In this document: piece after piece, positions 14,599 to 23,620 of the stretch
Layout: each line of letters starts with the position of its first letter
How positions within the stretch are numbered: position 1 is the stretch's first letter
Position numbers and translations under genes: made by a program
The notes under the pieces: generated by a model
What the model saw: only the letters and a program-made list of their open reading frames with translations
Told to the model about the DNA's origin: nothing
Databases searched by the model: none
Source: Spirochaetaceae bacterium
GTDB taxonomy: Bacteria > Spirochaetota > Spirochaetia > DSM-27196 > SLAA01
DNA length: 34,558 bases
Reading direction: 5' to 3'
NCBI GenBank assembly: GCA_003552185.1
Contig: PUOW01000271.1
Coordinates: forward strand, 1-34,558

Positions 14599-15981
14599 CT
14601 ACTCCTTCTCGAGCTCCGACCGATTCTCGGCCCGGTCCGGCGTGGTTCGGATCGTAGCAGATAACTCGAGTTCGATGCTATCGCCCACCCGCGGCAGCGG
14701 CTCGCCCGGACGCGAAAGCCGAAAGGCGTTGGTTTCGCGGAGTTCTCGGTAGAGGTGTGTCCGCGGTACGGGACGCGCCCGGAGCTCGGCGCCTGCGGTA
14801 TAGAGCTGCATACGCCGGGGTCGCACGGCCACAGGAGAGCGGCCGCTCCTCGCAGCACCGCCGGCGCTTCGAGGCCGCTCGAACGGCTCGGAGAGTTTCG
14901 CGATGATCTTCGGATTCTCCGGCGCGCCGCTGCCGAGCACAATACGCGCGGCCGGTTGCAGGAGCAGCTCGCACACCATTGTCGCGGCGCCGGGGGTGCC
15001 GGGGAGGGCGAAACACGGCGTGCCCTGAAGCATCGTGAAGACCGTTCCGCCTCCGGGGCGCAACGCGAGCCGTGACACCAGGAGTTCACCAGTGAGCTCC
15101 ATGAGCACGCCGCGGATCAGGTCGTGATCGCCGCCGCCGGTGCCGCCTGTGGTCACGATGAGGCTATAGCCGGCGGAGACGGCGTGTTCGATCGCCCGCC
15201 GGATCACGTTTCTTCGGTCGGCAATCGGTGAGGATACCGTCGCCTCGAGGCCGTAGCCGCGAAGCAGGCTCGCGAGGATCGCAGCGCCGTCGTTATACAG
15301 CCGCCCGCCGGTCACCGGCTCACCGGGCTCGAGGAGCTCATCGCCGATGCCGATCACGAGCGCTCGAGGGCGCTCATAAACCGGGAGGGTAGCCTGCCCG
15401 AGCGCGGCCGCAAGGCCGATTATCGACGGGCCGATCTGCTCACCGCGCGCCACCACCGGTTCGCCGACCGAGACCTCGCTTCCGGCCCGGCGCAGATAGC
15501 TCCCCCGCTCCCGCGGTCGTTGTACTGCAATCTCGGTCTCGGCGGAGGCGTCTGCGAGCTCCTCAAACGCCACAACGGCGTCGGCACCTTCGGGAAGCAG
15601 CGCCCCGGTCATCACGCGGATCGCCTCGTTCTTGCCGAGCGGCGGACCCGACGCGGGAAACTTCCCGGCGGAGTCCCCGGCGGAACCTGCGGCGGCCCCC
15701 CCGGCCGCGTCGCCGCCGGCCGTCGCTACCCGGTCGAGGACACGCAGGCGCACCGGTCGCTCCGGGGTGGCTGTCGCGGTATCGACGGCACGCAGCGCGA
15801 ATCCGTCGCGCGTCGAGGTGGTGTCGTGCGGCAAGGCCCGGCCTGCGTACACCGAGCGTGCGGCGAATAGCCCGTCGCATTCGTGAAGCAAACGGTCGCG
15901 GACGCCGCCCGGCGAGAGATGAGAGCCGAGGATGGCGCGTGCCGCCTCTAAGGTAGTTTCCGAACCGGTTGTGTCCTTCAT
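14599..15981 (-). CDS. moeA: Molybdopterin molybdotransferase MoeA (divergent)
   Basis: A 460-residue MoeA-type enzyme, which inserts molybdate into adenylylated molybdopterin. Seen in order: the N-terminal signature ALPHDTTSTRDGFAL (usual PxxDxSAMDGYA), RVMTGALLPEGADAVV, the nucleotide-binding MoCF domain with TTGGTGGGDHDLI, and FALPGTPGAATMV (usual GLPGNPVSA). Several positions differ from the consensus. A Gly/Ala/Ser-rich stretch of roughly 20 residues (about 92-112) is inserted before the MTGA motif and may be a flexible linker. The gene is divergent from hslO, 88 bases away, and co-transcribed with mobB. No molybdenum enzyme or transporter is nearby, though the adjacent importer is a theoretical client. 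Confidence 0.88.
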   Translation of the reverse strand: MKDTTGSETTLEAARAILGSHLSPGGVRDRLLHECDGLFAARSVYAGRALPHDTTSTRDGFALRAVDTATATPERPVRLRVLDRVATAGGDAAGGAAAGSAGDSAGKFPASGPPLGKNEAIRVMTGALLPEGADAVVAFEELADASAETEIAVQRPRERGSYLRRAGSEVSVGEPVVARGEQIGPSIIGLAAALGQATLPVYERPRALVIGIGDELLEPGEPVTGGRLYNDGAAILASLLRGYGLEATVSSPIADRRNVIRRAIEHAVSAGYSLIVTTGGTGGGDHDLIRGVLMELTGELLVSRLALRPGGGTVFTMLQGTPCFALPGTPGAATMVCELLLQPAARIVLGSGAPENPKIIAKLSEPFERPRSAGGAARSGRSPVAVRPRRMQLYTAGAELRARPVPRTHLYRELRETNAFRLSRPGEPLPRVGDSIELELSATIRTTPDRAENRSELEKE

Positions 15982-16069
15982 CTATGTATCTCGCTCCCGG
16001 CGCTTGCCGGGGTCTCGAAGCAGCGGTCGGGTGACAAAGCACCGAGATTATCAGTACTCTATACCGTAT

Positions 16070-17002
16070 ATGGAGCTTAAGCCAATTGAAGATGAACAGT
16101 TGCGCGACCATCTCGAGACGATCTCGTCGGACGGGCTCGAGATTTTCGTGTTGGAGCGCGGAAACTATCGCGGGGCGATCGTGCATGCGAGCGCGATGGT
16201 GAACCAGATGCGCGTCAACCACGAGCTTGGAGTGCTCGAGACACTGTTGTTAGGACACGCGTATATCGCCGCCGCATTGCTTAGCTGCAATCTGAAAGGC
16301 CAAGACCGAATCGGCGTGGAACTCACATGCGACGGGCCCGCCGAGGGGTTCTCTGTTGAGGTGGATGCCTCGGCCGCGGTGCGCGGTTATCTCCATCGCG
16401 TCCCGATTGAGGTGAGCGCTCCGGTCGAGAGTTTTGACCCGGCGCCGTTCATCGGCGGCGGGGTGCTCGCGGTTACCAAGTATCTCGAGGACGCCAAACA
16501 GCCGTTCGTCGGCAAGACACCGTTGCAGTACGGCTCGCCCGCGCAAGACCTCGCGTTGTACTTCACTCAGTCGGAACAGACCCCTACCGCGTTTAACTTG
16601 AGTGTGCAGTTCGACCGCGACGGGCGCGTGGTCGGGGCCGGGGGGCTCATGATCCAAGCGTTTCCCGGCGCCGAGTCCGCGGTCGGTGAAAAACTCGATG
16701 AAACGGTGCGGCACCTCGATTCGCTGGGCACCCTGTTTGCCGGGGGCGACGCAACCGAAGCGGTCATAACGCGCGAGTTCGCCGCTTACGAGCCGATCGT
16801 ACTGGGGACCCGGACTCCGCGCTTCAGTTGCCGGTGTTCGAAGCGGCGCTTTGCGGATTTTCTCGCGGCATTACCGATAGACGAAATCAAGGATATCCGC
16901 GACAACGGCCCCTTCCCCTTGCGCACCACCTGTCACAACTGCAACACCACCTACGAGTTCACGCGCGCCGAGGTCGAGAACGCCTATGACATGGCCCGCT
17001 GA
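16070..17002 (+). CDS. hslO: Redox-regulated chaperone Hsp33
   Basis: A 310-residue chaperone, activated when oxidation releases zinc from its C-terminal switch. The four zinc cysteines are seen as CRC (about residues 255-257) and CHNC (about 288-291), the family's C-x-C and C-x2-C pair. The N-terminal signature VLERGNYRGAIVHASAMVNQMRVNHELG and the central GGGVLAVTKYLEDAKQPFVG are conserved. The open frame runs upstream to 15932 but overlaps the divergent moeA; the ATG at 16070 fits the family N-terminus. No ribosome site is visible before it, and TATACC lies only a few bases upstream, so a very short or absent leader is possible. Confidence 0.93.
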   Translation: MELKPIEDEQLRDHLETISSDGLEIFVLERGNYRGAIVHASAMVNQMRVNHELGVLETLLLGHAYIAAALLSCNLKGQDRIGVELTCDGPAEGFSVEVDASAAVRGYLHRVPIEVSAPVESFDPAPFIGGGVLAVTKYLEDAKQPFVGKTPLQYGSPAQDLALYFTQSEQTPTAFNLSVQFDRDGRVVGAGGLMIQAFPGAESAVGEKLDETVRHLDSLGTLFAGGDATEAVITREFAAYEPIVLGTRTPRFSCRCSKRRFADFLAALPIDEIKDIRDNGPFPLRTTCHNCNTTYEFTRAEVENAYDMAR

Positions 17003-17852
17003 TCCGGGAGCCGAGAACGCGCCTTTCGAGAACTCTCATGAGCCGGCCTTCAGCAAGTCCGGCAAGGAGTCGGCTCTGGAGCGCAGAATTCTGAGCTTGC
17101 TCGACGGGCGGCTCCGCGATCTGGCCGAAGAGCTGCTTGGGGACCACGAGATTCATCATTACCAAGAGTACGCCAACATCGTCGCGATCAAACGCCTCGG
17201 ATACAACGATCACGGCCCGGTGCACATGCGCAAAGTTGCGTTTAATGCGTTGACGATGGCCAAGCTATTGCGCGCGCGTTCGGTGGGGCTCAGTATGGAG
17301 ACCGAGGAGGCCGGCGGGCATGACGATAGCCTACTGGTTCTGCTGCTCGCGGCGATGCTGCACGATCTCGGTATGGCGGTTACGCGCGAGAACCATGAGA
17401 ACTACAGCGTGACGCTCGGACTACCACTCGCAGACCGCTATCTTGAGCGTTACTATCCTGATGATCGAAGGCGTCGCGTGATTGCGAGGTCGATGATCAC
17501 CGAATGCATAATCGGACATATGGCAACAATTCGGATACATTCCCGCGAGGCCGGCGTTATCCTGTTAGCCGACGGATGCGACATGGAGAAAGGCCGCGCC
17601 AGGATTCCGATGCTGCTGAATCGCGATCCGTCGGTAGGCGACATTCACAAGTACTCCTCAGCAGCGGTGAACAAGATCGAGATCACGGCCGGCACCGAGC
17701 AGCCGATTCGTATTACCGTTCGGATGGCTGAATCGGTGGGCTTCTTTCAGGTCGAGGAAGTTCTGTATCCCAAGCTCACGATGAGCCCGGTTAAACCGTT
17801 CGTTGAGTTGTATGCAGGAATCGTAGGCGAAACACTGCGTCGTTACGCCTGA
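16986..17852 (+). CDS. HD-domain phosphohydrolase
   Basis: A 288-residue protein with a metal-dependent HD domain. The metal ligands are visible: His in NDHGPVHMRKV (about 76-86), the His-Asp pair in AAMLHDLGMAVTRENHE (about 119-135), and an Asp in LLADGCDMEKGRAR (about 192-205). Such enzymes act on nucleotides or phosphate esters; the substrate here cannot be told. It begins inside the last codons of hslO (17-base overlap) with a GAGG site 12 bases upstream, so it is translated in the same operon. The N-terminal 30 residues are loosely conserved-looking and may be disordered. Confidence 0.8.
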   Translation: MTWPADPGAENAPFENSHEPAFSKSGKESALERRILSLLDGRLRDLAEELLGDHEIHHYQEYANIVAIKRLGYNDHGPVHMRKVAFNALTMAKLLRARSVGLSMETEEAGGHDDSLLVLLLAAMLHDLGMAVTRENHENYSVTLGLPLADRYLERYYPDDRRRRVIARSMITECIIGHMATIRIHSREAGVILLADGCDMEKGRARIPMLLNRDPSVGDIHKYSSAAVNKIEITAGTEQPIRITVRMAESVGFFQVEEVLYPKLTMSPVKPFVELYAGIVGETLRRYA

Positions 17853-17952
17853 GCCCCTTGCAGCGACGGACTGGCCGATCCGCAGGAGGGAGCAGTATTT
17901 TAATATCAGAATATCGGACACAAGATTACCGGATATAACGGACGAGGTTAGT

Positions 17953-18549
17953 ATGTCTTCCGACGGTCGACACCGCGGCGAGCTTGATCAATACGCCGCG
18001 ACAGCTTCCGAGCTCGTAGAGCACGGTCGGTATGGTGAAGCGCTTGAGTACCTATTGTTGGTGCTTCAGGAGCGGCCGGATGATCCGGGTGCCTTGTGGG
18101 AACTCGCGATGGCGTACAGCAATCTCGGCCATAATACCGAAGCATTGGCGGTTTTGGAGCAACTCAACAGCCGGATACCGTCGAACGCCGAGCTGCGTAC
18201 CGCTATGGGGTGCGTACAGCTTCGCCTCGGGCGCTATCAGGACGCCAAGATCAATCTCCTGCGGGCCTACGCCTTCGATCGTGAGAATGCGGTGATTCTG
18301 AGAAACCTCGGGCATGCGTATCAGGGACTCGGCGACGCGGCCTCGGCCGAGCAGGCCTTTCTGGCGGCACACGAGATGGATTCGGACGACAACCGTACCG
18401 TGCATGCCTTGGCACGGTTTTACATGAGTAAGCCTGATCTGCGCATGGCGGAGCACTGGGTGAAGCTGCTGCTCTCGCGGGAACGCGACGGAGAAGCGGC
18501 GCGCGACGGTGAGCGGTGGCTGTTGCGCATACAGTCCGGTTGGGCGTAG
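17953..18549 (+). CDS. TPR-repeat protein
   Basis: A 198-residue soluble protein made almost wholly of tetratricopeptide repeats, about four to five units of 34 residues from residue 10 to 170 (for example YGEALEYLLLVLQERPDDPG, GHNTEALAVLEQLNSRIPSN, GRYQDAKINLLRAYAFDREN, GDAASAEQAFLAAHEMDSDD). Such repeats are protein-binding scaffolds. No signal peptide, so it acts in the cytoplasm. GAGG lies five bases before the ATG. It is followed 24 bases later by a lipoprotein gene in the same direction; the function and partner are unknown. Confidence 0.85.
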   Translation: MSSDGRHRGELDQYAATASELVEHGRYGEALEYLLLVLQERPDDPGALWELAMAYSNLGHNTEALAVLEQLNSRIPSNAELRTAMGCVQLRLGRYQDAKINLLRAYAFDRENAVILRNLGHAYQGLGDAASAEQAFLAAHEMDSDDNRTVHALARFYMSKPDLRMAEHWVKLLLSRERDGEAARDGERWLLRIQSGWA

Positions 18550-18573
18550 AATAGTGGTGGACGTAGAGTAGCG

Positions 18574-19152
18574 ATGAAGGTTTTCGGCATGCTCTCGGCA
18601 TTGCTTACGATGCTCGTGCTGCTCCCGGGACTCAGCGGCTGTGCTACGGTTCGTGACCACGACAGGCTCGGTCCGGAGCTCGACTGGGAGTATCGCGTCC
18701 GAGAACAACCTCGCATTGGTTCGCCGAATCTCGAGACCGGTGAGCTTTGGTATCGGAATCGCGCGATACCCACGGTTTTTTCCGAGGTAGTGCTGTTCGG
18801 TGAGCGGTATACATACCGGTACCGCACCGAGTACGACCCGTTTCAGGGCTACCGAAAGGATCCGGAGTTTGAGCCGCCGGAGATAACCGAGGACGGACCC
18901 GAGCTCACGCGCCGTGAGCGAAACCGCGGATGGTACCTATCGGAGTTGGAGGAACGGCGTCCCGGCACTCCCAGCGGTTGGGTGTGGGTGAGGCGCGAGA
19001 ACCTCGGCGCGTATATCGACCCGCGTGAGATGCGCGAGTTTGCCGAGTATTACGGGCTGCACGAGCTCTCGCGGCGCCCGCCGGCAACCGATGATGACCG
19101 GCGATCCAACGTGCAGTTTCGGTTTTCGGTGCATCAGTCGCTCGCTCGGTAG
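18574..19152 (+). CDS. Predicted lipoprotein of unknown function
   Basis: A 192-residue protein with a lipoprotein signal peptide: hydrophobic core followed by GLSGC, the acylated Cys at residue 23. The mature part is charged and aromatic-rich, with many Tyr, Trp, Arg and Glu (YRVREQPRIGSPNLETGELWYRNRAI, residues about 40-65) and no domain I can name. GRPGTPSGWVWVRRENLG resembles SH3-like surface strands only loosely. It likely sits on the inner or outer membrane facing the periplasm. It lies between the TPR gene and a membrane GGDEF protein. Confidence 0.72.
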   Translation: MKVFGMLSALLTMLVLLPGLSGCATVRDHDRLGPELDWEYRVREQPRIGSPNLETGELWYRNRAIPTVFSEVVLFGERYTYRYRTEYDPFQGYRKDPEFEPPEITEDGPELTRRERNRGWYLSELEERRPGTPSGWVWVRRENLGAYIDPREMREFAEYYGLHELSRRPPATDDDRRSNVQFRFSVHQSLAR

Positions 19153-19249
19153 GTCTCCGACCGGGGGCGCGACCTGCCGCGGAGCAACATGTCTGTACCG
19201 ACGCAAGTTCTCCGGGGGCTACGGAGTATCCCGGAGGCCTACCCACGGA

Positions 19250-19304
19250 ACTCGTGTCATTACTCGTGTCATTATATTGACGTGTAGGCAAACTGACGTA
19301 TAGG
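19250..19304 (+). promoter_or_regulatory. Candidate promoter with 12-bp tandem repeat
   Basis: ACTCGTGTCATT occurs twice in tandem (19250-19261, 19262-19273). Just after it TTGACG (19277-19282) and TATAGG (19299-19304) are 16 bp apart and resemble a -35/-10 pair for the GGDEF gene. The TAGGGG at 19301-19306 could instead be a ribosome site for a start at 19315, so the two readings compete. Confidence 0.42.
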
Positions 19305-19356
19305 GGCATTCTTCATCAAGAAAGCTGCAGCTGCGCGGAAAGCTCAAGCAGTTCTC

Positions 19357-21021
19357 GTGTTCTCGGTCGTTGCCGTACTGTTTGTAGTCGGCGCGACGGT
19401 GTTCAAGACCGCCACAATATTCGATACCGTCCGGCGCATCGAGCTCACTGATTTTTCGTATCATGGCGGCGTAGACGACCTGAGCCACCGGTTCCAGCCC
19501 GACCACGAGATAAGCGCACACGTGTTTCGCACCGAGCTCTCGGTGGATGAGGTGCTCGATCTGGGTGTACGTCCGGCGTACCGTATGGTGGTGTATCGCA
19601 TGGCGGCGGCTGCGTATCAGGTGCGTTTTAACGGAGTGCTTCTCGGGTCGGTAGGTGCGTTTGAGAACCCGTCGGGGAATCTCTGGAACGCGTATCAATC
19701 CTTCACGATCGATCCTAGCGTGCTGCAACGCCGAAACGTCGTCGAGATAGAGGTGCTCGCTTCCGGGGAGTTCGGGCTAACCGCGTTCCCGGTCGTGATT
19801 ACCGATTCGCAGTCGGAACAGCGACTTTCGCTCTGGCTCGCGAGTATCATAGGCAACGTCCCGACCTTTGCGATTCCGGTTCTGCTGCTGATGTTCGTGA
19901 TCTTTCTGGTGCTCGGCGCGAGCCCGGGGATGAGCCTTGGCGACGAGACGCTGTATTTCGCGCCCGCGGTCCTCTGCTCCGCTGTGCACATGCTGTACTA
20001 CGTGACGATCCACAGCCTCCCGATCCCTATCTTCTTGTTTTACCGAATCGTGCTCTCGGCCGTATATCTCTCGGGATTCTTCTTCGGGCTCGCGATCTAT
20101 GCACGGTATCGCTACCGCCCCACCGCGGTGCTGACCTGGGCGCTTTTGCCGGTTGTCATCGTTCCATGGCTCGCAAGCTCGTCCTGGGAAGAGTTTCACG
20201 GTTGGTTTCCGATTATGAACCTTGTGCTGCTTGCCGGGATCTTATCCTGGGCGCTCGCTGCACGTCGCCGCTTCCGGTCGGACCTCAAAGCTCGAGTATT
20301 GGTGCTCGCGAGCGTGGGGGCGGTGCTGTTCGTTGGCTCGGACGTGCTCCTGCGTTTGCTGATGGGGTACCGAACCGTCGGGCTCGGGGTGTTCGGCATC
20401 CTGGTGCTGATCGCGGCCCTGGTCGTGGTGGTGCTCGATGACTACTTCTCACTGTACCACAAAGCTACGCACAATCGGGAGCGCGCCGCGCTGATGTACG
20501 AGAAGTCGATCCGCGACAGCATGACCGACCTATTCAATCACGGCTACATGTTCGAGATCTTACGCGGATTGCGCGGGAAGTACGCGGTCTTGATGCTCGA
20601 TCTCGACAACTTTAAGGAGCTCAACGACGCCGCGGGGCACGCACTCGGCGACGATGTGCTGCGATTCGTGGCCGGTAAGATGAAAGAGCTCGCGGGCGAC
20701 GACACATTTCTCGGTCGTTACGGCGGTGACGAGTTCATCGCGATCATGCTCGACGCCGGGCAGCCGGCCGCGGAGCGCTTCGCGCAGGCGTTGAAATCAA
20801 CCATCGAGAGCAAGGTTCTGGAGACCGACCAAGGGTGCTTCGGAGTTCAAGTTTCGATCGGCATCGCGGTGCACAGCGGCAACGTTCACGGCGGGGAAGC
20901 GACGATGGAGGCGGCCGATGCCGCGCTTTATCAAGCGAAGCGGTCCGGCAAGGGGTGCATCACCGCGGTGTCGATGGTGCGGCGTCGCGGCGGTGCCGCC
21001 GGCGCCGAAACCCCGGCTTAG
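19357..21021 (+). CDS. Membrane-bound diguanylate cyclase with 7TM sensor
   Basis: A 554-residue sensor. Residues 3-19 are a first membrane helix; about 30-160 form a periplasmic beta-rich domain (VRFNGVLLGSVG, FTIDPSVLQRRNVVEIEVL) like a carbohydrate-binding jelly roll; about 163-360 hold seven membrane helices as in 7TMR-DISM receptors; about 385-540 form a GGDEF domain with the active site RYGGDEF (454-460) and metal-binding DLDNFKELND. The product would be cyclic di-GMP. The RxxD inhibitory site is absent, with GDDT in its place. The first legal start in frame is GTG at 19357, without a good ribosome site. The bases before it stay open and code for a basic stretch (IKKAAAARKAQAVL) that looks like the true N-terminus, so the start is uncertain. 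Confidence 0.85.
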   Translation: MFSVVAVLFVVGATVFKTATIFDTVRRIELTDFSYHGGVDDLSHRFQPDHEISAHVFRTELSVDEVLDLGVRPAYRMVVYRMAAAAYQVRFNGVLLGSVGAFENPSGNLWNAYQSFTIDPSVLQRRNVVEIEVLASGEFGLTAFPVVITDSQSEQRLSLWLASIIGNVPTFAIPVLLLMFVIFLVLGASPGMSLGDETLYFAPAVLCSAVHMLYYVTIHSLPIPIFLFYRIVLSAVYLSGFFFGLAIYARYRYRPTAVLTWALLPVVIVPWLASSSWEEFHGWFPIMNLVLLAGILSWALAARRRFRSDLKARVLVLASVGAVLFVGSDVLLRLLMGYRTVGLGVFGILVLIAALVVVVLDDYFSLYHKATHNRERAALMYEKSIRDSMTDLFNHGYMFEILRGLRGKYAVLMLDLDNFKELNDAAGHALGDDVLRFVAGKMKELAGDDTFLGRYGGDEFIAIMLDAGQPAAERFAQALKSTIESKVLETDQGCFGVQVSIGIAVHSGNVHGGEATMEAADAALYQAKRSGKGCITAVSMVRRRGGAAGAETPA

Positions 21022-21065
21022 CAGCCGGTTCGTCGGCGGTTGCGACGAGAAAGGCGGAACACGGG

Positions 21066-21968
21066 TTGAGAGCGGTGCTTCGGTTCGGGATGTATGCCGG
21101 CGCTATGGCGTTGGTGATCGTAACGGCGGCCGGCGTGTCAGGGTGTGCGACCGGCGTGACCGGCAGGAGCGGCGGGAGCGAGGCGCCGGACGCGAGCCGT
21201 GGCGCGGGATCGGACCTCGAGGCGGTTCGAGCTCACAGCCTCGAGGAACTCGCACTTACCCATGGCCTCGATGCCGACACAGTTCTGAAGTACTATCATA
21301 TGGTGCTGGCTTCCTGGCGAGAGCAGGATGAGTATCGCGACACCGGATGGTCGCTCGAGTACTTCGGGTCGGACGAGACCAACACGCTCGCATTTGCCTC
21401 CAGGTTCACATCGAAACTGGTGGTAACCTTTCGCGGTTCGCAGATCCCGGGCAACCGTACCGACCTCCGGCACAACTTCCGCTTCCTCCCCCGAAGGGTG
21501 CCTTTCGAGCATACACCCGAGGCGGTGCGCGCTCATCGCGGCTTTCTCGAGAAGTACCTCTCGATCCGAAAAGACCTGCACGCGATCGTGGAGCGCTCCG
21601 GCCGGCCCGAGATCGTGCTGAACGGGCACAGCGCGGGAGGCGCACTCGCAGCCCTGGCGTACTTCGACCTCAAACGCTCATACCCCAACCGGCGTGTGAG
21701 CGCGGTTACCTTCGGTATGCCGCGTGTCTTCAACCGGCGCGGGGCCGAGATCATCAACCGCCGGCGCGACCGCCTGATTCGGATCGTGAACGGCGACGAT
21801 CTCGTGCCGCGGGTCCCGTTTCGCGTCTTCGGGTATCGGCACGTCGGGAGAACCGTGGTGCTCACGCGCGGCCGTTGGTATAGGCCGTTTTCGCAGCACG
21901 ATCATCATCCCGGCTATCGCGAAGAGCTCGAAAGTCGCGCAAGCAGCGATGCTCCGTGGCTCCGGTGA
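21066..21968 (+). CDS. Class 3 lipase-like lipoprotein
   Basis: A 300-residue alpha/beta hydrolase of the Lipase_3 family. A lipoprotein signal ends in GVSGC. The nucleophile elbow GHSAGGALA (about 180-188) gives the catalytic Ser, with Asp in VNGDDLVPRVPF and His in SQHDHHPGY as likely partners; VVTFRGSQ supplies the oxyanion-hole stretch. It would split acyl esters at the cell surface or in the periplasm. The start is not firm: TTG at 21066 gives the best signal peptide with two Arg; GTG at 21075 and ATG at 21090 are alternatives. It follows the GGDEF gene by 44 bases, and the glycerol-phosphate-type uptake genes lie downstream. Confidence 0.82.
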   Translation: MRAVLRFGMYAGAMALVIVTAAGVSGCATGVTGRSGGSEAPDASRGAGSDLEAVRAHSLEELALTHGLDADTVLKYYHMVLASWREQDEYRDTGWSLEYFGSDETNTLAFASRFTSKLVVTFRGSQIPGNRTDLRHNFRFLPRRVPFEHTPEAVRAHRGFLEKYLSIRKDLHAIVERSGRPEIVLNGHSAGGALAALAYFDLKRSYPNRRVSAVTFGMPRVFNRRGAEIINRRRDRLIRIVNGDDLVPRVPFRVFGYRHVGRTVVLTRGRWYRPFSQHDHHPGYREELESRASSDAPWLR

Positions 21969-22025
21969 ACATCCGGCTCGCTCAGCGTACGCACGCGCAC
22001 CTCGCTGTGCGCCGGTTTCTTTTAC

Positions 22026-22103
22026 GGTGTTGCGCATGGTGTTGCGCGTTTCTTGACCTCGCCTTAATCGGGTGCTTAAATGGGGCGTGCTCAAATGGGG
22101 CGT
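22026..22103 (+). promoter_or_regulatory. Candidate promoter with two kinds of tandem repeat
   Basis: TTGACC (22053-22058) and TTAAAT (22076-22081) are 17 bp apart and make a good promoter for the FGGY kinase gene. Upstream, GGTGTTGCGC is repeated 12 bp apart (22026, 22038). Over the expected transcription start, a 15-bp unit GCTYAAATGGGGCGT is repeated in tandem (22074-22088, 22089-22103; 14 of 15 identical). Either could bind a regulator. Confidence 0.5.
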
Positions 22104-22137
22104 GCTTATATGACGCCGGAGCTTGGAGGTAGCAGCA

Positions 22138-23592
22138 ATGTCGACCGACCCATCACTTTATCTCGCGATAGATCAAGGCGGGCACGCGACGCGCGCGATA
22201 GCGTTTGAACCCCAAGGCGTAGCGATAGCCGAGCACAGCGCCCCGATCAGCACCTCGCGTCCTGCTCCCGATATGGTGGAGCATGACCCCGATGAACTCG
22301 CCGGTTCGGTCGCTCTCGCGGCGGCGGGGCTTGCCGAAAAGTTGGGGCGGCGGGTGCACGACGTAGTGGCCGGCGGATTCGCGACGCAGCGCTCGAGTGT
22401 CGGGTTCTGGGATCGCGAGACCGGCGAGGCGCTCGCTCCGATCGCGTCGTGGCAGGATCGCCGTGACGCCGCTCATCTCGAGCCTATTGAGCGCACTCGG
22501 CGTGCCGAGATCGCGCGGATCACCGGGTTGCGCGTCTCGCCCCATTACGGTGCCAACAAACTGCGATGGTTTCTTGCGCACAACGAACGCGTTCGGGCTG
22601 CCGCCGAACACGGCACGCTCTGCTGCGGTCCGTTGGCGAGTTATCTGCTCGCGCGTTCGCTTCAAGAGCAGCCGCTGTGCGCCGACCCCGCCAACGCCTC
22701 TCGAACCCTTCTCTGGGACCTCCATAGCAAAGCCTGGTCGGAACGGTTGCTCGATCTATTCGGTATTCCGAAAGGGGTGCTGCCGAGCTCGGTGCCGAGT
22801 AGATACGATTACGGTACGATCGTACTGGGCGATCACACGATCCCGGTAACGGTTTGCACCGGCGATCAGTCGGCTGCGGTCTTCGCTTCGGGGGCGCTCG
22901 ACCTCCACGCAGCGTACGTGAACATCGGCACCGGCGCATTCATACAGAAACCCACAACCGCTTCTCATGAGGACGCCGCACCGTTGCTGCAGAGCGTGGT
23001 GTGGGACGATGGTCACACGAGCTACAGAGTACTCGAGGGCACGATAAACGGCGCCGCCTCTGCGATGGAGGAATGGATTGCGCCCGAGGATCCTCAATGG
23101 GCCGAGCACCTCGACGGTCTGCTCACCGAGATAAACGATCCGCCTCTGTTTCTCAACGGCGTCTCAGGGCTCGCCGCGCCCTACTGGGTGCCGGATTTCC
23201 CGACGCGCTTTGTCGGCGCGGAGCGGGCCGGGGTAGGTGAGCGTGCGGTTGCGGTGCTCGAGAGCGTGGTGTTCCTGCTGCAGGAGAACCTCATCGCCCT
23301 TGCCGATAAGCAGGAGCCGGTGGAGCGGATCGTTATGACCGGTGGGCTCGCAAACAGCGACGCCGTCTGCGCACGAGTCGCCGCGTTGAGCGGGTGCCGG
23401 GTCTTGCGCCCTCGCTACAGCGAAGCAACCGCTCGCGGCTTGTGTTACCTGCTGCGGCCGGACGGAGCGGACGAAGGGGCGTGGCGAGCGGCCCTCGGCC
23501 CGCCGCTGGAGTTTCTTCCACAACCGGATCCGGCGTTGGAGGCTCGGTATCGGCGCTGGCGCGAGGAACTCCAGCGCCTGTTGCCCGGCTGA
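22138..23592 (+). CDS. FGGY-family carbohydrate kinase, glycerol-kinase-like
   Basis: A 484-residue sugar or polyol kinase. The N-terminal phosphate loop LAIDQGGHATRAIAF and the catalytic Asp in CTGDQSAAVFASG (about 242-254) are present, as are FWDRETGEALAPIASWQDRR and MTGGLANSDAVCARVAALSG. Compared with E. coli glycerol kinase, the Arg of the QRET glycerol site is kept but the Glu is Ser (ATQRSS), while the Tyr (SPHYGANKLRW) and catalytic Asp remain. Substrate is therefore probably related to, but perhaps not, glycerol. The ATG at 22138 has GGAGG eight bases upstream. Next comes an MFS transporter, then ugpBAE, forming a polyol/glycerophosphate gene group. Confidence 0.86.
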   Translation: MSTDPSLYLAIDQGGHATRAIAFEPQGVAIAEHSAPISTSRPAPDMVEHDPDELAGSVALAAAGLAEKLGRRVHDVVAGGFATQRSSVGFWDRETGEALAPIASWQDRRDAAHLEPIERTRRAEIARITGLRVSPHYGANKLRWFLAHNERVRAAAEHGTLCCGPLASYLLARSLQEQPLCADPANASRTLLWDLHSKAWSERLLDLFGIPKGVLPSSVPSRYDYGTIVLGDHTIPVTVCTGDQSAAVFASGALDLHAAYVNIGTGAFIQKPTTASHEDAAPLLQSVVWDDGHTSYRVLEGTINGAASAMEEWIAPEDPQWAEHLDGLLTEINDPPLFLNGVSGLAAPYWVPDFPTRFVGAERAGVGERAVAVLESVVFLLQENLIALADKQEPVERIVMTGGLANSDAVCARVAALSGCRVLRPRYSEATARGLCYLLRPDGADEGAWRAALGPPLEFLPQPDPALEARYRRWREELQRLLPG

Positions 23593-23620
23593 TCGGCGCC
23601 TTCCGCACAAGAGAGCGATT

